Source: Coleophoma eucalyptorum (taxonomy: Eukaryota > Ascomycota > Leotiomycetes > Helotiales > Dermateaceae). From it: a DNA stretch of 64,000 bases. The translations under genes were made by a program, and so were the position numbers. The stretch is from assembly GCA_026120035.1 (NCBI GenBank), contig JALRME010000022.1, positions 661,604 through 725,603 of the forward strand, written 5' to 3'. The notes under the pieces were generated by a model that saw only the letters and a program-made list of their open reading frames with translations, was not told the DNA's origin and searched no databases. How positions within the stretch are numbered: position 1 is the stretch's first letter; the number at the start of each line of letters is the position of its first letter. Of the stretch, positions 56,363 to 64,000 are shown in pieces.

Positions 56363-57535
56363 ATGGAAGACTACAACCTACCAGGGGGTCATCAAGATTT
56401 GCAAAATATTCCCAGCTATTCCTATTCCCAGCTGAACAATCAGCAGGCAACCCGACCAGAAGACACCAACAACCCCCAGCCTTTGCCGGACAGTTTCCAA
56501 AGCACATCTGGCTCCCAGCAGGATCAACAGCAATCTCCGTCAGCCGCTCCCTGGTCCTATATGCCTCGAGAAAAACAGCCGTATAGCTATCAAACACTAC
56601 CCGCAGCAGGAAGCGCGAGTTTCTCCACTCGCTTGAGGCTCGATAATGTAAGTCCTAGTGGCGAAGCAGCGCCTCCACCAGGGAAATATGGAGGTTCAAT
56701 ACCCACCTATGGGCGCTATAACCAGGTCTCCTATGCCGGGGACACAACCTCCGACTTGAGCCCAACTCCACAAGACTCAAACAATTTGCAAGTAGTACTC
56801 TACGATACAGCAGTGTATCCCTCGGCCGGCCAATTGTACCACTCCCGCGACTTGTTAAGCTCAACTAAAGTCACCGTCACCCTGACCTCGAAAAAATTCG
56901 GCTACTGGGGAGGACCACAAAACCCAACCTGCGTCCTCGCCTTCGACTTTCAATTCTATCCTGGTTCCAAAATAGAGCGTGCCAAAGTCAACCTCCGCTT
57001 TTCCAGTAAGTCTCGATCCGGACGCTCGCCACAGGCCCTTTGCTACGGTCCCTCGAAGCTCGTCGGCCCTGTGACGATAGAAGAGCGTAAGAATACCCTC
57101 GAGGGCAATGTCCACATATCGGCTGAAGCACTTGGAATGGCGAGTGCTGGGGTGGGGGGTTCGCAAACTCGAGAGCAGGGCTATGTGAAAAAGCACTCTC
57201 CCACGTTAAATACAACCCACGCGCATGATGTAAAATCAGGTTCTAACCTTTATTTCGATTTGAAGGAGGATAAGTTACAGAAGGCTGGTATTCCACCGCT
57301 ATTAAGGGTGGTAGTGGCGGTGCAGTATGAGAACGAATTCTACCTTTCAGCGAAGGCCGGCTATGGTAAATTTGCGAGCGGCCTTCTCGAAAAGGTAAAA
57401 AAGCCAAAGTATAAGCCGCTTATCCAACCGCGGTTGGGCGAATATCCACCAGCAATCAATTGTGTCAATTTTGAAAGGTGGCAGGACGCGCAGTGGAGAG
57501 ATACGGGAGTTGTGGGGGAGGTGGAAAAAATGTAG
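56363..57535 (+). CDS. Unrecognised protein with Pro/Gln/Ser-rich N terminus and beta-type C-terminal domain (390 aa)
   Basis: A single open frame; I choose ATG 56363 (TAAACATGGAAG context, MEDYNLPGGHQD) over the in-frame ATG at 56174. Residues 1-150 are of low complexity, rich in Gln, Ser, Pro and Tyr (SQLNNQQATRPED, SGSQQDQQQSPS). From about residue 160 the sequence is ordered: VTVTLTSKKFGYWGGPQNPTCVLAFDFQFYPGSKIERAKVN (two parts), NTLEGNVHISAEALGMAS, LYFDLKED and PPLLRVVVAVQYENEFYLSAK. The alternating hydrophobic pattern suggests a beta-sandwich. There is no signal peptide or membrane helix. I do not know a function. It is the last apparently intact gene before the telomere, about 6.4 kb from it. 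Confidence 0.72.
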   Translation: MEDYNLPGGHQDLQNIPSYSYSQLNNQQATRPEDTNNPQPLPDSFQSTSGSQQDQQQSPSAAPWSYMPREKQPYSYQTLPAAGSASFSTRLRLDNVSPSGEAAPPPGKYGGSIPTYGRYNQVSYAGDTTSDLSPTPQDSNNLQVVLYDTAVYPSAGQLYHSRDLLSSTKVTVTLTSKKFGYWGGPQNPTCVLAFDFQFYPGSKIERAKVNLRFSSKSRSGRSPQALCYGPSKLVGPVTIEERKNTLEGNVHISAEALGMASAGVGGSQTREQGYVKKHSPTLNTTHAHDVKSGSNLYFDLKEDKLQKAGIPPLLRVVVAVQYENEFYLSAKAGYGKFASGLLEKVKKPKYKPLIQPRLGEYPPAINCVNFERWQDAQWRDTGVVGEVEKM

Positions 57536-59715
57536 GTTTTATTGAACCCTGTGATGAGAAACCAGTCGTGTAGCTAATTTTCAGATAGGAGTAGGGCAAT
57601 CTAGGTGGTCTAGTAGAGGAAAAGCACAGTTGTTGGGATATTGTTACGAATCATACGCTTTGGGTCCCCAGCGAGCTAGTCCAACTCTGTCTATTTCTAT
57701 GATTGGTGTTTTTTGTTCATTATCTCCGTAGCACGCGGCGAACCCGCCGTCTCTGGCTGTCTAAAGTATTTCCAGCCGACCACTGTCCTCAAGCTTGGAG
57801 ATGTTAGCGTACTGTCCTGAGGCTCAGTGGGCTTCTTTGTGGGTGCTGCTTCGTTAAGGCTGGTCTGGAACAAAGTGTATACCCATTTATGCGTTTCTTT
57901 GTTTTAGGCTGGCTCAGTTATATGTGTCACAGCCCCTGACATGATTGTGGTATTTCGTGGTGTTGGTGGTATGTATATTAGAGTTATGGCCTTCCTTTCG
58001 AACAAGTATTTAAGGCGCCACTATACTTACGTAAGCCTGAAGGGTTTGTCGAGGGTTTATAAAATTCCAGTCTTCTTCGATTTACGAGGGCGGATATGGC
58101 ACTTGACATAGGCATGTGGCTGCTGGCGTTTATGATTCTAATAATACTTCATATCATCGTTACAGCTCGGGGGAGCACAGAAAAGTTCCGGAGGAGGGTG
58201 AGCTTTTCTATACTCCCTCTAAGCCTTTCTGCACTCCTCTGAGCTTTTCTGTACTGCCGAGCTTTTCGAACTCTCTGCTTTCAGTTCCGTCTTGAAGCTG
58301 GCGTTTACCATGGGATCCAGTCTTAGCCCGCAATTGCTGCGATGGCTGCATTTGAGCAACCTTGCAGTGAAGACGTCACCACAAGCACTCTTCCAATACC
58401 ACAGTTCTACTTCCAGTGACATTCTTTCAGTATTCCTCGGATAGTCATAAATGACAACTTTGCTATGAGACACTATAGGAATGTTCAGCTGTAGTGGTTC
58501 GGCAATGCTTCCACGACGATGTATTGTTTAACCGCAATCAGCGCCCTGGAATGGGGTACAATTATGCAGACTTGTAGCATAACAAACTTCGCGACGTGAT
58601 CTTTGGAAGTCACTTAGTACCACCTACTCAAATAGCCAAGGTCTCTAGGTGTAAGGTAGTGCTCGTTCTGTCCCAAGCATCTAGCTCAGTTCGTCGTCTT
58701 AACACCATTAGAGCCCTTTCAAACGGTATGGAGCGGACCAGAAGCATTATGCTTCCTATGCCAGTGGATCTCTGTTAACACTCGAGGCCACGCGCACATC
58801 AAAGCAGCAGTTCAAAGTGCGGTACATATTGTCCAGATAGAAATATCGTAAGATTTTTCCAACACAACTCTTAAGTCAGCGTGCTAGATGTAACTTAGAC
58901 AGTTCATAAACCAGACGGTTCAATAGTTGGTGGTTTTCAGGATCTACCTTCCAAGTCGCAACAAGATGTATCTCTGGCAATATTTTCTCATACTTGATCG
59001 CGAGGCCGTTCATCGCATTATCAACAGTCTTCGGACTAACATCTCGGAGTACCGGAGTTCGGTACTGCTTCTTGGAACCGTTGATGCCGACATGCACAAG
59101 TTGAATGGTATTTAATCTCACATGTGCGCCGAGCAGTCAATTGCACATACGGGGTCAAGGTCCAGCAATTTAGTGAGAGGGTTTACTTTGTTCTTTTCCT
59201 GATAGCATACAGATACTTGACCTATCCATTATTGTTGAACCATTATGGGGTCAAATTGATTTAACCACCATATAAAATTCGCCCTACTTTATAGGCGAGA
59301 TAGTCAAATTGATTTAGTCAAATTGATTTATTAGGGTTATAGCTTAATAGGCCTAAGAGAAGCCCAAATTTGACGTCAAGATAAGTAAGTATTCAGCGAC
59401 AAACCCCTAACTAATTATAAGACTAGAAACCTAATATTCATTAGTTATTTCGGTTTTTGTATCGTCGTCGAAGTTTTGATAGGGTAAACAGGAGTGTATA
59501 GACCAGGTAAGCCAAATTCGACGTCGAAGCATAAGGTAAGTATAAAAGTATAAGGGTATATATAAAGGCGGGCGGATTATAAACCTAGGAAAAAGCAAGG
59601 GAAGCACTAGGATTTAGAACGTGTTACGTAGAAAGACGCGTAAAGAGGTTCATATATAAGGTAAAGAGTAAATAGTTAGAGGGTAATCAATTAAGCAACC
59701 CTATTTAAATCCAAA
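57536..59715. other. Subtelomeric non-coding region
   Basis: Minus-strand frames 58219-58473 and 58876-59121 have no recognised features. Around 58195-58265 a GAGCTTTTCT-type word recurs three times. Three direct copies of TCAAATTGATTTA lie at about 59251, 59309 and 59322. From about 59.34 kb the sequence becomes strongly AT-rich and RIP-like, leading into the helicase remnant. Confidence 0.5.
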
Positions 59716-62700
59716 ATGCATCCATTTGTGTATTTACCTAAGTATAGGTTAATCGTTTGTTCAGAATGCAAGTACGTCGTATTACCTAGTTATATTAACA
59801 CCTATTTAAAGGATATTAATATACATAAGGCCACCAAGGAAGTCCGAGAACGGATTGATCAAGAAGTATAGTATATTCGTGGATTGAAAAGAGAGAGAGT
59901 ATAGTTAAATAGGTTAGTTTTCCTATCCCTATCCAACCTACCCATCTAAATATTATAAGAGCCTAGAACGGACGGAATAAAATATTAAGAATATAATAGC
60001 TAAGGGTTACTATATCAATATATCGTATATTAATTAGCTAATATCTAGAAATATTATTAGGAAGAGTATATATAGGTTAATAGTCGAAAGAAGGGTAGAT
60101 AGATCAAAAGGAAAGAGTTAGTAGTCCTATAGAGAACTAGAGTCTACTACTAGTATTTTTTCGTTCGTAGGCCCGGAGTATAGTATTTTGAGGTAAGTAG
60201 TCGAGCCAATCCTCGAGTAGGAATTATACTATCCAGAGATAGTGGATTTATAGTAGCAAAGTAAGAATTATTAGTAGCGTTAAAGAAGGTCGAAGACAAA
60301 AAACGAAAGTAGATCTTAGAACCTAACGAAAGTCGTAAGCCAAATCTATAGTTACGTTAGGTTGGATGGGTATCCTACTTAATAAGGTTAGATCGTAACG
60401 AGGTAAGGGAGTTAGTTAAGCTAGTTAAGGAGGATAGACTAGAATTATAAGTATTATATAAAGTATTTGATTAGATGATTTAAGGTGTATAATTCAATAT
60501 AATTAAGGAGGTAGTCGGAATCTATATATTATTTAAGGCTAATAAGAAAGAGATAGACTAGAAGCCAAATATACCATTTGATAGTTGGATAAGTATAACT
60601 ATAGTAAAGAGATATATCGAGGTTTGGAAGATATTATTATATTATATATTCCAAGCTAAGGATGATAATAAGGACAAAAGGCTACTATACCGGTTGATAG
60701 AGAATCAATAGAACCAACTAAAGGTATTACGAGATAAGATTTTAGAGTTTCGGAGGTAGAAGGAGTAATAGCCTATAAGAGAAGACCCTAAAGACGAGGG
60801 AGAGTTAGATAAGGAGATTGAGTAGATAAAGTAGATTCAACGATAGGTTTTATAGTTTTGTATTACTTTATTAAACTAGCTATTATAAGACTACGAGTAT
60901 AAGAATACTATTATTAGTAGATTAGTAGTTTTAGGGATACAAGAGGATAAAGGGTGATTAGATACTAAGGATTATATACCGAAATATTCGGTCGTAATTA
61001 AGTTGGCCCGATTGATAGTATTACAAGAGGTATATAAGAGACAGTAGGCTAAAATCATTAGATATAGTATACATAGATTACCCTCGAAGGATACAGAGAG
61101 GGTAGCTATAAGTTATTATCGGTTAACCTATAGTTTGGTCTAAGAATTTATAACTATAGCCTATAACGAGAAGGATCTTATACTAATATAGTGATTATAT
61201 AACAGCCGATTATATAGGTTTAAGATCTAGTATACTAGTATAGCGAAAGATAAGATCTAGTAGATTAGAGATACTATAATATACCCTAATATTAAGTTCA
61301 ATATAAATCAAGTACATACGATAGTTAACGAGTTATTAGAGGAGGCCAAAGAGGAGTTATTTAAGGAATTAATTATAATAGGATTAGATAAGGAGGGAGA
61401 GGTAGATACCAAAGTACCCTTAATCAAATAGGAGTCTATACTTGATCAGCCGTCCGAGAGCTAAGTTGGATGGTTATTTTTAGAAGACAAAAGGAATAAA
61501 TAAGTAGTATATAAAGAGTAGTAGATATTCTAGAGGATATATAAGGAGCTAGAAGTCCGAGGAAGGTTATTAGATCCAACCGGGAATTTATAGATAGAAG
61601 TATTTATTGTATATTAGTATTATATTACCTAATTTAAAGAGTTATTATTAATTTTGATATAGTTATACGAAGGTTAGCCTAGTAGAGCGCCCGAGTTATT
61701 AGGGTTACGATAGAAGAATATAGAGTATAAAGGGATTAGGAATATATTTATTAAAGAAGGGTTGATTGTATTTATAGCTATATATTATAAGGGATATAAG
61801 AGTAACGGAAATATTAAAATCATCTATCGGTATTTACCCTAAGAGATCGACGAGTTATTAGTATATTATTTATAGTTAGTATTACTATTTTAGGAGAAGT
61901 TATAATTTAAGGTAGTAGGAAAGCCTAGCGCCAACCTATTTTTATAGGGGGACGAAGAAAAGAAGGAGTATCGATAGTAGATAGGACTAAAGCGGCTAAG
62001 GCAAGGAGACAAATAGAGGATACACCCTAAGGATTAAGAGGAGCCAATAGGCTAAGATCCAATAGACGATAATAGTTTAGAGTAGGACGAAGAGGCTATA
62101 GGCGAAAGTATATTTTACCTATCGGGCGGACGAAATTAAAAGTAGTTAATTACCTAGAGATAAGACCGTAAATAAACATTCGAGCGAGTCCAAAAGATTA
62201 TATAAGAGAGTAGTAAGCGATAGATAGGGGTTAAGGTAAATATTAGTATATAGAGGTAGATTGTTATTACTATTTCCTATAAGTATTATCGTAATAACCG
62301 ATTTAAGGAAGAAAAGTCTAAGTTAGAAGACGAGGATTAGGACGAGGATAATCTAAATAGGGATAACCTATAGGATTTACAATCCGAGTATAGAACCTAT
62401 ATTATAGGTATAATATATACTAGGGAATTAATAAAGAGAGACAATAGTATTATTAGCCGTAGGGAGAAATTCTAATGAGTTAGCTATATATAGTATTATT
62501 AGTTGAATTTCTCGTTCGTATACAAAGGGGTAGGTATAAACGGACGAAATAAGAGAAAGAGAGAGTTATACGAAGAGGAGATATAAGACGATCAATTAAG
62601 GAGGTAAAAACGATTGAGAGAGGTTAATATCTACAAGGAATTAGAAGGTATATTTAGTAATAGAGTCAAATTCTATAGGTTATAGGAACTAGTATTAAGG

Positions 62701-63901
62701 GCTATTATAAAAGACAAGAGTCCTATTTTGGTTATCATAGGAACCAAGATAGGAAAGAGTTTATTATTTATGTTATTAGCTAAGTATATTAGTAATAAGA
62801 CTACTATTATTATTACGCTATTAGTTTCATTATAATACGATTTAGTCGACCGATATTAGAAGACTAGGATTTTATATATAATATAGGATTTGCGTAAGGC
62901 TAAGACCTAGGTACATTCGCCTACCTAGGTGGTTATAGTTACACCCGAGTTAGCGGTTAGTAAGATATTTAGTACGTTTTTAAGCCGATTATAAGGGATA
63001 TATTAGTTAGACCGGATTATAGTTAACGAGTGTTATACCGTATTAGATAGTACGCTTAAGTTCTAGCCTAAGATATAATAGTTAAGGGATTTGATTAGGA
63101 GAGAGATCCAAATGGTTTATTTAATAACTATATTACTATCGTATACCGAACTAGAATTTATAGAGATTATAAAGATAAAGACCGAGGATATCTATATATT
63201 TCGAGTGATTATTAGTCGACCTAATATTTAATATTCGATATAGGAGTATAAGAGAGAGGAAGAGGTAGCTATATACTAGTTGGTTAAGGACAAATTAGAT
63301 GAATTCCTAGCGTTAGCTAAAATCATTATATATAGTAGTAGTATTACTAGTACTAAGGTATTAAGTAAGGTATTATAATACTACGTATATTACTAGGAAA
63401 TTAGTAGTATATAAAAGAAGGAAGAGATTCAAAAAGAGTAATAGAGTGCTAATAGCCGAGTGATTATTACTATTAATATATTTGGGTTAGATATTAACTA
63501 GTCCGATGTCCGATATATAATCTACGTTAGGCTAATTTACTAGATTCGAAGTTATAGACAAGAGAGTAATAAGGTCGGCCGGGACGAGAAGAGATACTAG
63601 GCTATTATTATTATACCCAAAGGGAAGCAAGAGGTATTATAGAAGGTATAGTAGTATCCCTATAATTAGACGATAGATCGGATTATAGGTAAAGTAATTA
63701 GCGAGATATAAAGGAGAAAGATAAAGATACAAAAGGTCAACCGGTTGATCAATAGAGCGCGATATCAAAGGATATATTTAGACGAAGAGTTAGACGGAAG
63801 GATAGATCGCTTAAGGTATAAAGAGGGAGAAGAGGTATATAATATATACTAGGAGGATGATACCGTATTAGCTAGGATAGAGCAATAGAAGGAGGTATAT
63901 A
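59716..63901 (+). pseudogene. Telomere-linked RecQ-type helicase, RIP-decayed in a single frame and cut by the telomere
   Basis: From ATG at 59716 the frame reads MHPFVYLPKYRLIVCSEC (DUF3505/zinc-finger-like front) and then, with many stops, VGWVSYLIRLDRNEVRELV. It continues KGYKSNGNIKIIYRYLP, the Walker A block IGTKIGKSLLF (62737-62766) and the DECH box as NECY (63025-63036). Both changes in NECY (Asp->Asn, His->Tyr) are C:G->T:A transitions. Near the end comes RIYLDEELDGRIDR. All these blocks are in the same phase as the ATG (offsets of 1008, 1103 and 1345 codons), so there is no net indel over about 4.2 kb. Stops are nearly all TAG. The frame runs straight into the telomere repeat, so its natural end is lost. 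Telomere-linked helicases of this type occupy fungal chromosome ends. Confidence 0.9.
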
Positions 63902-64000
63902 AGGGTTAGGGTTAGGGTTAGGGTTAGGGTTAGGGTTAGGGTTAGGGTTAGGGTTAGGGTTAGGGTTAGGGTTAGGGTTAGGGTTAGGGTTAGGGTTAGG
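63902..64000 (+). repeat. Telomere repeat (TTAGGG)n, chromosome right end
   Basis: After a partial AGGG at 63902-63905 there are fifteen complete TTAGGG units and a final TTAGG, without a mismatch. The G-rich strand runs 5'->3' to the last base, as at a true right chromosome end. The array adjoins the helicase remnant directly with no intervening subtelomeric satellite. Confidence 0.98.

Noticed and set aside
58219..59121. Two minus-strand frames as exons of one gene
   Set aside because: No in-phase splice linking them was found and no motifs are present.
1..64000. CRISPR array, rRNA operon, riboswitch
   Set aside because: No regularly spaced repeats, no rRNA-like conserved blocks and no riboswitch structure were seen; none is expected in a fungal subtelomere except possible rDNA, which is absent.

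Overview
This window is the right-hand end of a chromosome of a filamentous ascomycete. It finishes in about 97 bases of perfect TTAGGG repeat read 5'->3' toward the last base. Genes have short GT-AG introns (about 50-120 nt), often with a CTAAC/CTAAT branch site just before the acceptor. The gene families (HET, UstYa/DUF3328, DUF3433, NLR-type WD40, telomere-linked RecQ helicase with a DUF3505-like front end) are those of Pezizomycotina. Gene content looks most like Leotiomycetes, but that is an inference. Long stretches carry the signature of repeat-induced point mutation (RIP): very AT-rich, rich in TA, poor in CA/TG, with frames broken mostly by TAG (from CAG or TGG) rather than by indels.

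Layout. 0.4-12.1 kb: ordinary genes widely spaced (a large membrane protein, a PEBP-family protein, a PAQR/hemolysin-III receptor, a hydrophilic 'allergen'-type protein). 12.4-17.8 kb: a graveyard with an inverted pair of LTR-like repeats, remnants of two MFS transporters, a DUF3505-type fragment and a WD40 fragment of an NLR. 18.2-39.3 kb: an enzyme island with a secreted GH5 glucanase, a UstYa-family protein, a PNPOx-like/FAD-NAD reductase fusion, a dead and a live glutathione S-transferase, a trypsin-like protein, a TPR remnant, a luciferase-like flavin monooxygenase, an alpha-acetolactate decarboxylase and a DHA1 MFS exporter. 39.9-57.5 kb: remains of non-self-recognition type genes (BCS1-like AAA, HET, DUF3433, HET), a few unknown genes and a Fot1/pogo-like DNA transposon with perfect 50-bp terminal inverted repeats. 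57.5-64 kb: subtelomere proper, with a telomere-linked RecQ helicase decayed in a single frame and cut off by the telomere.

How the parts may work together. The 20-39 kb island holds redox, conjugation and export functions (flavin reductase fusion, flavin monooxygenase, GST, UstYa-like oxidase, MFS pump) suited to detoxification or tailoring of a small molecule. No synthase/synthetase backbone or repeated RiPP precursor is visible, so joint action is only a hypothesis. The HET, NLR, TPR and BCS1 remnants suggest rapid turnover of allorecognition or immunity genes at this chromosome end.

Exon limits were worked out by hand by joining frames across GT/AG sites. Where every phase closes, I give exon coordinates; elsewhere ends are approximate. 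Family names rest on motif recognition, not on a database search.
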